This document shows, piece after piece, positions 16,785 to 22,667 of a stretch of 64,000 bases of DNA. Location of the stretch: NCBI GenBank assembly GCA_002441125.1, contig DJVI01000018.1:1-64000 (forward strand). Reading direction: 5' to 3'. The DNA is from Caldifarciminota bacterium UBA6260. GTDB lineage: Bacteria; Hydrothermota; 32-111. The position numbers were made by a program, and so were the translations under genes. Below the pieces are notes generated by a model. It did no database searches. It worked only from the letters and a program-made list of their open reading frames with translations, and had not been told where the DNA came from. Within the stretch, counting starts at the first letter, position 1. Each line of letters starts with the position of its first letter.

Positions 16785-17689
16785 GTTTCCAACTCCACAA
16801 CGCTATTTTCTATTTTAACTTTCCCTTTAATACAAAATTCCCTCACTTCACATCTATTAAAGAGTGAACAATATCCTGTCGTCTTATCTCGGTTTGTACA
16901 ACCATACTTAGATAGGTGCCAAAGAGGCTCGTCCACGTCTAACGCCATCATCTCTCTATTCTTAATGCCAAGTCCTTTTACACTTTCAAACCAAGCTTTT
17001 CGTATAAATTCAAACACTTCATCTAATCTACCTCTGAACTGCCCCCTAACAATTCCAGTAGCTAATGTAGCCCTTGCTATATGTATATCTACGGGAATAG
17101 GCACATTCTCTAAATTTTCTAATTGAGTGATACCTACGTTGTCTCGAAGCATTCTCAACCACAATGGACCTATTTTGGGACCACGAAGATATGGATAATC
17201 AGATACCTGTCTTCCCCTATAAATGTGCTTGTCATCCCTTAGGCGTCTCAAAATGAGGGGGGAATTCCAATTGCAATCTTGAAGGAAGTTGCGTGGATCG
17301 CCACTCCATTTTTTATAAAAAGTAACGCCAACCGTTCGCCAAATATTAGCATCTTTTTGAGGTTTCTTTGATAGTTTATATTTTTGCATATCCTCACCAA
17401 TTTTTCTGAAAGGAGTGTCATATAATAATTTTGGGTCGAATAAATATCTCGTTTCTGGATCATCAAAAGTTTTTCTCGAACTCTCCCACAATGATGGAGC
17501 ATCCCTTTGATAATCAATGGAAACCGTGAGTGTTATAAAGAATATATGATCAAGAGAGCCTCTTATTACACTGTTGGGCGTTATGTCCTCTGGCATATCA
17601 GTTCTTCCGTGAATACCCTTAGTGGTGAAAGAATTATAGAGGAGTTCCGCAACCTTCTTTCCTCTTTCATTGTCTATTACAATTGACAT
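16781..17689 (-). CDS. HhH-GPD (endonuclease III-like) protein with Fe-S cluster motif
   Basis: 302 residues. RGSLDHIFFITLTVSIDYQR opens the fold. LRGPKIGPLWLRML (about 169-182) fits the helix-hairpin-helix, and VPIPVDIHIARATLATG (about 198-214) fits the catalytic-Asp segment (VDxHV) of the EndoIII/MutY family. Four C-terminal cysteines (GCTNRDKTTGYC, NRCEVREFC) are spaced like a divergent [4Fe-4S] loop. It probably binds DNA and may excise or probe modified bases. Coupled to a DUF6884 gene inside an RM-rich array, it may act against modified phage DNA; that role is inference. It starts shortly after palindromic site 9. Confidence 0.65.
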   Translation of the reverse strand: MSIVIDNERGKKVAELLYNSFTTKGIHGRTDMPEDITPNSVIRGSLDHIFFITLTVSIDYQRDAPSLWESSRKTFDDPETRYLFDPKLLYDTPFRKIGEDMQKYKLSKKPQKDANIWRTVGVTFYKKWSGDPRNFLQDCNWNSPLILRRLRDDKHIYRGRQVSDYPYLRGPKIGPLWLRMLRDNVGITQLENLENVPIPVDIHIARATLATGIVRGQFRGRLDEVFEFIRKAWFESVKGLGIKNREMMALDVDEPLWHLSKYGCTNRDKTTGYCSLFNRCEVREFCIKGKVKIENSVVELET

Positions 17690-17713
17690 ATTTCACACAC
17701 TCCTACGCATTTC

Positions 17714-17790
17714 GCATAACTCGTTCATATACGACAATGTCGCTTTTTGTCCATTTTTGGAATGATAGACGACAGTGTCATCTATCCATA
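17714..17790 (-). other. Palindromic site 9, attI-like or attC-like, at the recombinase 3' end
   Basis: In cassette direction the site ends with GAGTTATGCGAAAT (core GTTATGC at 17720-17714). Upstream it has imperfectly paired arms (plus strand TATACGACAATGTCG at 17728-17742 and CGACAGTGTCATCTA at 17770-17784), each itself palindromic. It lies between the recombinase stop (17799) and the Fe-S protein gene. It resembles site 8 (GTCTAT, CCAAA..TGG, CGAGTTA, TGAAAT-like) more than the GTTGCCGAAGG class of attC, so it may be the recombinase's own attachment site. Confidence 0.55.
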
Positions 17791-17798
17791 CCTTTAGG

Positions 17799-18851
17799 TT
17801 AACCACTTTTTTTCTCCTCCAACATCTGGTCTAACGGGTTTCGTATTCTCATAAAATCTTTACTGCTTACATGAGTATAAATCTCGGTTGTCTTTGAACT
17901 TTTGTGACCAAGTAGTTCTTGAATATATCTTAAGTCTATTCCATTCTCTAAAAGATGTGTTGCGAACGAATGTCGGAGACTATGAATAGTTACCTCTTTC
18001 TTTACTCCTGCCAGTTCACATGCCGTTTCAAATATTCTTTGAGCGGTTCTTATTGTTATGTGCCTTTCTTTGTCAGGTCCAGGAAATAACCATTTTGTTG
18101 GTCTATATTCTTTCCAATATTCTCTTAAGGACTTCAAAGTAACTTCTGATAGCAAGGTGTATCTATCTTTTCTACCTTTAGTACCTTTAATAAAAACTAA
18201 CATCCTGTTTCCATCGATGTCTTCTGGTTTTAATTTTACTACTTCACCAACTCTTAAACCGGATGAATAAACAAGCATTAAAATTGCCTTGTGCTTAATA
18301 TTATCTACTGAATCAAGGATTTTTGCAACTTCCTCCTTGCTTAAAACTACAGGCAACTTTTTATCTTTTCGTGGTCTTTTGACTTCGAAAACAAATTTTC
18401 TCTTTAGCATATTTCCATAGTAGAATTTTAAGGCGTTTATTGCCTGATTTAATGTAGAGGTTGACGCTCCTTTCTTTTCAAAAAGATAGACCAAATACTC
18501 TTTTATATCATTATCATTTACATCTAAAGGTTTCTTGTGAATAAATTTCAGAAAATCTCTATTGAAGTAAATATAGGCTTTAACGGTCTTATAACTGTAC
18601 TTTCTTGAGACAAGTTCTTTACGGAGGTCTTCAAATTGTATGGCAGGGTCTATATAGATTTTTTCGCCTTCAAATAACTCCAAAATCTTCTCCAGTGTTC
18701 CATTAGAGTTTGGAAAACTCCAGTATTTTTCTTCAGGATGCCATCTGTGCCCCCTTATAGTTTTTATCTTCTCCACAAATTGAGGATTATATGGAAAAGA
18801 AACGATTAAATTATTCTCTCTGTCTTTTAGAATTTTAATTTTCAAATCCAT
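17799..18851 (-). CDS. Xer-type tyrosine recombinase inside the cassette array
   Basis: 350 residues. Residues 1-65 are an extra domain (GHRWHPEEKYWSFPNSNG), followed by a SAM-like core-binding domain (70-160) and the catalytic domain. The active residues are R200 (SSGLRVGEV), K225 (GTKGRKDR), H290-x-x-R293 (HSLRHSFATHL), H316 (LLGHKSSKTT) and Y325 (TEIYTHV). The ~35-residue insertion that marks integron IntI (before the HxxR box) is absent: LREYWKEYRPTKWLFPG leads straight to the next strand. It is transcribed with the cassettes, from a promoter 6 nt before its ATG without a Shine-Dalgarno. It is flanked by site 5 and site 9, so it occupies a cassette position. Confidence 0.85.
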   Translation of the reverse strand: MDLKIKILKDRENNLIVSFPYNPQFVEKIKTIRGHRWHPEEKYWSFPNSNGTLEKILELFEGEKIYIDPAIQFEDLRKELVSRKYSYKTVKAYIYFNRDFLKFIHKKPLDVNDNDIKEYLVYLFEKKGASTSTLNQAINALKFYYGNMLKRKFVFEVKRPRKDKKLPVVLSKEEVAKILDSVDNIKHKAILMLVYSSGLRVGEVVKLKPEDIDGNRMLVFIKGTKGRKDRYTLLSEVTLKSLREYWKEYRPTKWLFPGPDKERHITIRTAQRIFETACELAGVKKEVTIHSLRHSFATHLLENGIDLRYIQELLGHKSSKTTEIYTHVSSKDFMRIRNPLDQMLEEKKSG

Positions 18852-18857
18852 GATTTT

Positions 18858-18885
18858 ATTATTTATATCTTTAATTAAAAGTCAA
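18858..18885 (-). promoter_or_regulatory. Promoter of the tyrosine recombinase (predicted leaderless)
   Basis: TTGACT (18885-18880), 16-bp spacer, AATAAT (18863-18858), then 6 nt to the ATG at 18851. No ribosome binding site precedes the start. The arrangement equals that at 20150-20177, so transcription should begin at or next to the A of the start codon. Confidence 0.65.
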
Positions 18886-18894
18886 GAAAAATTT

Positions 18895-18972
18895 ATTTAA
18901 TATTTAAAGATAAAAAAGTTGCCGAAGGCAATTTGGGCGGAGCGAAGCGTAGCCGTATGTCTGCTGTTATAT
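18895..18972 (-). repeat. attC-like recombination site 5
   Basis: The upstream box ATATAAC (18972-18966) is intact. The downstream box has decayed (ATTAAAT, 18901-18895) and merges into the recombinase promoter. The centre GTTGCCGAAGGCAATTTGGG (18918-18937) is identical to site 3. The outer flank contains CCCGAACGAAGTGAGGG, also in site 4. Confidence 0.65.
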
Positions 18973-19014
18973 GACCCGAACGAAGTGAGGGCGAGGCACG
19001 AAGGTGCCGAAGCG

Positions 19015-19026
19015 TTCGGAGGCTCG
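19015..19026. repeat. 12-bp inverted repeat, left copy (TTCGGAGGCTCG)
   Basis: TTCGGAGGCTCG on the plus strand, 7 bp from the stop of the PD-(D/E)XK gene. Its exact reverse complement is at 19862-19873, just before that gene's start, so the gene is bracketed by a perfect inverted pair. Confidence 0.6.
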
Positions 19027-19032
19027 ATTAGA

Positions 19033-19857
19033 TTACTTCTGTAGTCCATATTCCTTTTCTGCTCTTTCTTTAAACCATTCAATGAATTTGGAAAAAGTGT
19101 CTTGATTAATGACATCATGCACATCAATGAGATAAAGATAACCGTGTCTTGAAAAATATATCCCTATTCTTCTAATTTCGTGCTTTGGTGGCATACCATC
19201 AATACCCCCAATTCTGTATAAAACATAATAACCAATTAGTTGATTAAAATAATCCCTTTGTAGCTCAAATTTCTTTGTGGTTTTTATATCAATCATCATA
19301 TCATCGATTACCAAATCAACATCAGCTCCACCCACTAATGCCGAGGCTTTACCAAACGTTGGATTCAATAAGCATAATTCAACTGCCTTGAAATTCTTTG
19401 GTTCTACTATGGAAATCAGATTTCTCAAGTCGGATATGTCTCTATCATCTACGGTCCCGATGTTTTCATCCACAACGCCCGCTCTAAAGATTGGATCCAA
19501 CTGAGCAAGCAACACCGCAGACTTAAATATGTCTTCACTTATCAATCCTGTTTTCATAAAAATTGAGTGATTCTCTTTTGCATTTGATACTATCGTGCTC
19601 GCTCTTTTGTACAAACGCTCGTCATTTCTTATTAACTCAATGGCAATGTCGGCAATCCATTGATTAGTAATTGCTTTTGGATTTAGATGTTCTATGTAAA
19701 AACGCAAAAGATAGTCAAAAGCGGTTCCAACCAATCCATAATGGTTCGTCAGTGGTGGAGCCAATAGCTCTTTCTTTAATCTAAATTCTGGTTTTGGAAA
19801 CTCTTGGAGAAATTTCTCTTTTACATCCGAATTTTTTATGAATGATGTCAGACTCAT
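19033..19857 (-). CDS. PD-(D/E)XK-superfamily nuclease-like protein
   Basis: 274 residues, ATG with GGAGG 8 nt upstream. LVGGADVDLVIDDMMIDIKTTKK (about residues 177-199) contains D-x(n)-D-I-K, the metal-binding core of PD-(D/E)XK nucleases, followed by QRDYFNQLIGYYVLY, a helix with the Q-x-x-x-Y pattern of RecB/Cas4-like enzymes. The N-terminal half is helical. No methylase accompanies it, so it is not an ordinary RM nuclease. It is a one-gene cassette placed after site 8 and before site 5. It is bracketed by a 12-bp inverted repeat, the upstream copy of which supplies its ribosome binding site. Confidence 0.6.
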   Translation of the reverse strand: MSLTSFIKNSDVKEKFLQEFPKPEFRLKKELLAPPLTNHYGLVGTAFDYLLRFYIEHLNPKAITNQWIADIAIELIRNDERLYKRASTIVSNAKENHSIFMKTGLISEDIFKSAVLLAQLDPIFRAGVVDENIGTVDDRDISDLRNLISIVEPKNFKAVELCLLNPTFGKASALVGGADVDLVIDDMMIDIKTTKKFELQRDYFNQLIGYYVLYRIGGIDGMPPKHEIRRIGIYFSRHGYLYLIDVHDVINQDTFSKFIEWFKERAEKEYGLQK

Positions 19858-19861
19858 AATC

Positions 19862-19873
19862 CGAGCCTCCGAA
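19862..19873. repeat. 12-bp inverted repeat, right copy (CGAGCCTCCGAA)
   Basis: Exact reverse complement of 19015-19026. On the minus strand it reads TTCGGAGGCTCG, and its GGAGG is the ribosome binding site of the PD-(D/E)XK gene. Confidence 0.6.
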
Positions 19874-19877
19874 TTTC

Positions 19878-19940
19878 ACTTAACTCGCTTGTATCTGCAG
19901 TTATTGCGTATATCTGCCCAATTTGGCGGTATAGACGCAA
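19878..19940 (-). other. Palindromic site 8, attI-like or attC-like, next to the truncated recombinase
   Basis: The core GTTAAGT (19884-19878, fits GTTRRRY) is preceded in cassette direction by CAGATACAAGCGA and a strong hairpin: plus-strand arms TTGCGTATATCTGCC (19904-19918) and GGCGGTATAGACGCAA (19925-19940) around CAATTT. The same features (GTCTAT, CCAAA...TGG, CGAGTTA, GAAAT) occur in the same order in site 9, which sits at the 3' end of the intact recombinase. The shared placement suggests a recombinase-linked attachment site. Confidence 0.55.
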
Positions 19941-19987
19941 TGCATATATTTTTACTCTGGGGGAGAACCCTGATTTCACTTTTTTAG

Positions 19988-20143
19988 TTATAAATATTGA
20001 CATATTTTAACCTCTTTCTTCAAGTTTAAAATATCTAATAGAGTTTTCATCTTCCCTAATAACTTCTTTTTTACATAAGTGGAAATCCCGGTTGTCTTTG
20101 TTCTTTTATGACCTAAACTCCCCTGTATATATCTCAAATCCAT
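19988..20143 (-). pseudogene. Truncated tyrosine recombinase (51-codon internal-deletion remnant)
   Basis: The frame starts MDLRYIQGSLGHKRTKTTG and ends at a TAA after 51 codons. It matches residues 306-330 of the intact recombinase (DLRYIQELLGHKSSKTTEIY). The ATG-GAT-TTG of the start is joined directly to the internal GAT-TTG-AGA-like codons, so an internal deletion between two GATTTGA-like stretches fused the promoter and start to the C-terminus. The catalytic Tyr segment reads GISTYV instead of EIYTHV, so it cannot be an active recombinase, but the promoter and open frame remain intact. It could be expressed as a small peptide. Confidence 0.75.
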
Positions 20144-20149
20144 AGTTTT

Positions 20150-20177
20150 ATTGTATATTTCTTCAATTAAATGTCAA
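20150..20177 (-). promoter_or_regulatory. Promoter of the truncated recombinase (predicted leaderless)
   Basis: TTGACA (20177-20172), 16-bp spacer TTTAATTGAAGAAATA, TACAAT (20155-20150), then AAAACT and the ATG at 20143. It is nearly identical to the copy at 12097-12124 and homologous to 18858-18885. The -10 to ATG distance is again 6 nt. Confidence 0.7.
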
Positions 20178-20182
20178 GAAAA

Positions 20183-20277
20183 AATTTATGGAAAGTACCC
20201 ACCATAAAAGAAGTTATTGCGAATCAAAAATTTGAGTATTTGCAATAATGTACTAATCTTTTTATGGTGTGTTATAT
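20183..20277 (-). repeat. attC-like recombination site 6
   Basis: The box ATATAAC (20277-20271) lies 9 nt after the stop of the restriction gene. The stem arms are CACCATAAAAG (20200-20210) and CTTTTTATGGTG (20258-20269), with an inner TTATTGC/GCAATAA pair. The downstream box is unrecognisable and the site runs into the promoter at 20177. It keeps AAGAAGTT and CAAAAATTTGAG from the common core. Confidence 0.65.
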
Positions 20278-20286
20278 GGTGTAAGT

Positions 20287-20937
20287 TTAGAATTCAATAA
20301 CATAAACCAATTCTTCGTCAATTTTTTCAAGATCCAATAGAATCTTTTCTCTTCTTGGAGAACCGTTAGCATTTCGGAAATCTCTTTGAAACGAACCACA
20401 TTTAACTAAAGTATCATCTGTGATTTTAATAAAAGAAATTTGCTGTAAATAAAAAGATACCTTTCTCAATCTCGACCAAGCACCCCTTTTTTTTCTCTCA
20501 TCGGAGTATTTTGACAAACCACCTTTCAATTCTTCATGCCATCTCTGAAATGTTCTGCTTTCGTCGTTGTATAAAACTTTTCCAAGAGCAAGTATTAAAC
20601 CAACCATACCATAATCCTTAATCCCATTTGCAGTCGCTTCACTATCATTAACAATTATTTGGTGACTGCTTGTATTCATAGCATGTGCTTTGAAATCCCA
20701 CGGTATATCTTTGAAACCGTCAAATCGGGTATTTCCATACTTAGGACCTGGTATTTCCATAAAACCTGACAAATGCTTTTCACAGAGAAATTGAAAATAA
20801 AATCCAATCCATTCCATCTGTTTCCAATGTGGATAATCGGCATCTTTCATCTCCAAAATTGATTTCCTTCCATCCCAAATCGTTGGAATTATTCTTAATT
20901 TCTCCCCAATTTGTTTAGCAGATATTGAAAAAGTCAT
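20287..20937 (-). CDS. Putative type II restriction endonuclease (partner of the adjacent adenine methylase)
   Basis: 216 residues. PGPKYGNTRFDGFKDIPWDFKAHA (about residues 63-86) contains D-x(6)-D-F-K, a PD-(D/E)XK-like active site with Asp in place of Glu. RTFQRWHEELKGGLSKY and AWSRLRKVSFYL are conserved-looking but I cannot place the exact family or recognition site. Its ATG overlaps the methyltransferase stop by ATGA, the usual arrangement of an RM pair, and it ends 9 nt before attC-like site 6. The assignment rests mainly on this pairing. Confidence 0.6.
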   Translation of the reverse strand: MTFSISAKQIGEKLRIIPTIWDGRKSILEMKDADYPHWKQMEWIGFYFQFLCEKHLSGFMEIPGPKYGNTRFDGFKDIPWDFKAHAMNTSSHQIIVNDSEATANGIKDYGMVGLILALGKVLYNDESRTFQRWHEELKGGLSKYSDERKKRGAWSRLRKVSFYLQQISFIKITDDTLVKCGSFQRDFRNANGSPRREKILLDLEKIDEELVYVIEF

Positions 20938-21848
20938 TTTCTCTTCTCCATATCGAATAGTGTCAATAATGTTTGGTTTTTAGAGTCTCCGTTTATCTCT
21001 TTAATTCTATATATATTTTCATCTAATCTTTTTTGGGAAAATTCATAATATTCTTTTACAATCTCAAATCCAATATATTGACGTTTAAGCATTTTACTCA
21101 CTACAACAACTTGTCCAGAACCTAAAAAAGGATCCATAACTATATCTCCCTCTTCACTTGAATATTGTAATATCTTTTTTATCAATTCTGCTGGTAATTT
21201 TGTGGGTGTTTTCTGATCACCATTCCAATATTCTCTTTTTATATACCATACATCCTCTTTATCTTCGTAATGTAAACTTCTTCCACTATCTTTTTTGTCA
21301 TCTTTGTTAAAACGTGAATAAGGAAAAAATTTCCTCTTTTCATCATTTTTGCAGACATAAAGACAATGATAATGCGAGGTGACAAATTTTCTTTTTGTTA
21401 CTACACCAAACTGATATTTCCAGATAATATGGTTTACTGTGATAAAACCCAATTCATCAATTGCTATTAAAATATCTTTTAGATTATTCCAACCAGAAAA
21501 AACATACATACTGCCAGAGTCTTTAAGAACCCTGTAAACTTCTTTCATCCATTGCAAAGTAAATTCATAATATCTGTCTTTTGGAATTTCTTGATATCCT
21601 TCCAAGACACGAGACTGTGTTCGATTATAATTATTGCGCTTTGCTTTGAATTCTATGGCAAAAGGTGGATCTGTAATTACAAGATCAATACTCTTATCAG
21701 GTAGATGTTTCATTCCCTCAACACAATCCATGTTATAAATATTATTAATAGAGATTTTTTCTGTTTTAAGAGAGGTATTCCCTTCCTTTAAAATGAGTTT
21801 TTTATTATTTTTTGGTTTATAAAATGATTTTTCTTTCATCCTTCCCAC
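20934..21848 (-). CDS. Beta-class DNA methyltransferase (probably N6-adenine)
   Basis: About 304 residues. The catalytic motif IV VITDPPFAIEF (about 58-68) comes first, followed by a recognition region and then motifs X and I (TKLPAELIKKIL, VMDPFLGSGQV at about 244-254), the beta-class order. DPPF favours N6-adenine. The start is either GTG at 21848 or ATG at 21839, and GGGAAGG lies directly before the ATG. It is the first gene of the array, 40 bp from the tRNA-Asn 3' end, and no attC-like site is visible ahead of it. With the downstream nuclease it forms an RM system. Confidence 0.8.
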   Translation of the reverse strand: MGRMKEKSFYKPKNNKKLILKEGNTSLKTEKISINNIYNMDCVEGMKHLPDKSIDLVITDPPFAIEFKAKRNNYNRTQSRVLEGYQEIPKDRYYEFTLQWMKEVYRVLKDSGSMYVFSGWNNLKDILIAIDELGFITVNHIIWKYQFGVVTKRKFVTSHYHCLYVCKNDEKRKFFPYSRFNKDDKKDSGRSLHYEDKEDVWYIKREYWNGDQKTPTKLPAELIKKILQYSSEEGDIVMDPFLGSGQVVVVSKMLKRQYIGFEIVKEYYEFSQKRLDENIYRIKEINGDSKNQTLLTLFDMEKRK

Positions 21849-21887
21849 AATTTGAATACCCTAAAATTCAATTTTGTATTTGATTTT

Positions 21888-21963
21888 TGGCTCCCCGGGA
21901 GGGACTCGAACCCCCGACCTGGTGGTTAACAGCCACTCGCTCTACCGACTGAGCTACCGAGGA
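21888..21963 (-). tRNA. tRNA-Asn (anticodon GTT)
   Basis: 76 nt including an encoded CCA. The acceptor pairs TCCTCGG with CCGGGGA, the D arm is AGCTCAGTCGGTAGAGC, the anticodon loop is CTGTTAA and the T loop is GTTCGAGTC. It sits at the right end of the cassette array, a usual place for integrated elements, although no duplicated tRNA end was found. Confidence 0.95.
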
Positions 21964-22055
21964 GTTTAATTTTTGTTTATTATACAAAGAGTTTTTTTGT
22001 TGTCAATAGTTAATTTACTTTTTGATTCTCAATAAATAATTAAAATAAAATCTTT

Positions 22056-22226
22056 TCAACCTAAAATATAAATCGCAATTAAATGCAGTATAGCAAATAT
22101 CAAAGATAACGCTGCCAAAATTTTATGATGTATTATTTTTAGTTTCAATTTCCTTAAAAATAACCCACTCAAAATAGTTATGACAAGGAAAGATAGAGAA
22201 AAAATTCCAAAAAGTATATATCTCAT
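22056..22226 (-). CDS. Small two-span membrane protein
   Basis: 56 residues, with a perfect GGAGG 5 nt before the ATG. Two hydrophobic spans (ILFGIFSLSFLVITILSGLF and ILAALSLIFAILHLIAIYIL) are separated by a basic loop KLKLKIIHH. The His pair next to the membrane resembles small haem- or cytochrome-b-like proteins, but this is only a resemblance. It stands alone between tRNA-Asn and the VOC gene. Confidence 0.65.
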   Translation of the reverse strand: MRYILFGIFSLSFLVITILSGLFLRKLKLKIIHHKILAALSLIFAILHLIAIYILG

Positions 22227-22307
22227 TTTACCTCCTTATAATAGACTGTAAAGTTTCCCTAAAAATTAAGGATTCAATATAAATATATTCAACATCTATT
22301 TTCATAT

Positions 22308-22667
22308 TCAACAAACTTCTGAAATTTTATCAAGAAAATGTTGGATTTCTACATTTCTTCCTTCAGGGTCTTTTATATAAAAATGGTATATTTTAAAATA
22401 AGGGTTTATTTTTAAATCAACAGTGACTAATTTTTTTAGCTTCTCATACATTTTTTCAACTTCATTTTTGCTTTCATAAAAAAAAGTAATTGTGGATGAG
22501 TTCTCAACTTCTTCTGAATCACAAAAGCCAAGAAGAAGATTCTCATACTTTAAAATTACACATTTTTTTTGATCAAGGAAAATCTCCATATCAAAATTTT
22601 CAATATAAAAATTTTTTATCTGATCAAGTTTTTTCGTTTTGAAAAATATTATTCCCCCTTTTTTCAT
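22308..22667 (-). CDS. VOC (glyoxalase/dioxygenase superfamily) protein
   Basis: 119 residues, one beta-alpha-beta-beta-beta pair: an N-terminal strand then LDQIKNFYIENFDMEIF and a C-terminal HFYIKDPEGRNVEIQHF, with the terminal E (VEIQ) expected to bind metal. Such proteins act on small thiol adducts, antibiotics or aromatic rings; the substrate is unknown here. Its ATG overlaps the stop of the ABC transporter by ATGA, so it is the last gene of the exporter operon and may handle the same compound. Confidence 0.75.
   Translation of the reverse strand: MKKGGIIFFKTKKLDQIKNFYIENFDMEIFLDQKKCVILKYENLLLGFCDSEEVENSSTITFFYESKNEVEKMYEKLKKLVTVDLKINPYFKIYHFYIKDPEGRNVEIQHFLDKISEVC

Larger units (their letters stand above)
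9629..21848 (-). mobile_element. Integron-like gene-cassette array with internal tyrosine recombinase
   Basis: All genes here are on the minus strand, in units of one to three genes. Units are separated by palindromic sites of about 80-95 bp whose outer cores fit attC boxes (RYYYAAC before, GTTRRRY after, in cassette direction). Four sites share the core GTTGCCGAAGGCAATTTGGG with at most one change. The array contains three RM systems, small DUF genes, a full tyrosine recombinase and remnants of a second. The right edge is taken as the end of the last RM pair, next to tRNA-Asn. The left edge is uncertain and could include the McrA-like gene at 7802-9571. Calling it integron-like is inference: no IntI-type integrase is present. 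Confidence 0.7.

Noticed and set aside
17799..18851. Canonical integron integrase IntI
   Set aside because: The insertion between the Lys strand and the HxxR box is absent and the gene is not divergent from the cassettes.
9766..20277. CRISPR array
   Set aside because: The repeated sites are 80-95 bp, variable, and separated by whole genes of 0.5-3 kb with coding content, not by short uniform spacers.
9766..20277. Plain rho-independent terminators to explain the palindromes
   Set aside because: Most lack T-runs in the cassette direction, and the conserved GTT/AAC outer boxes and 20-bp shared cores are not terminator features.
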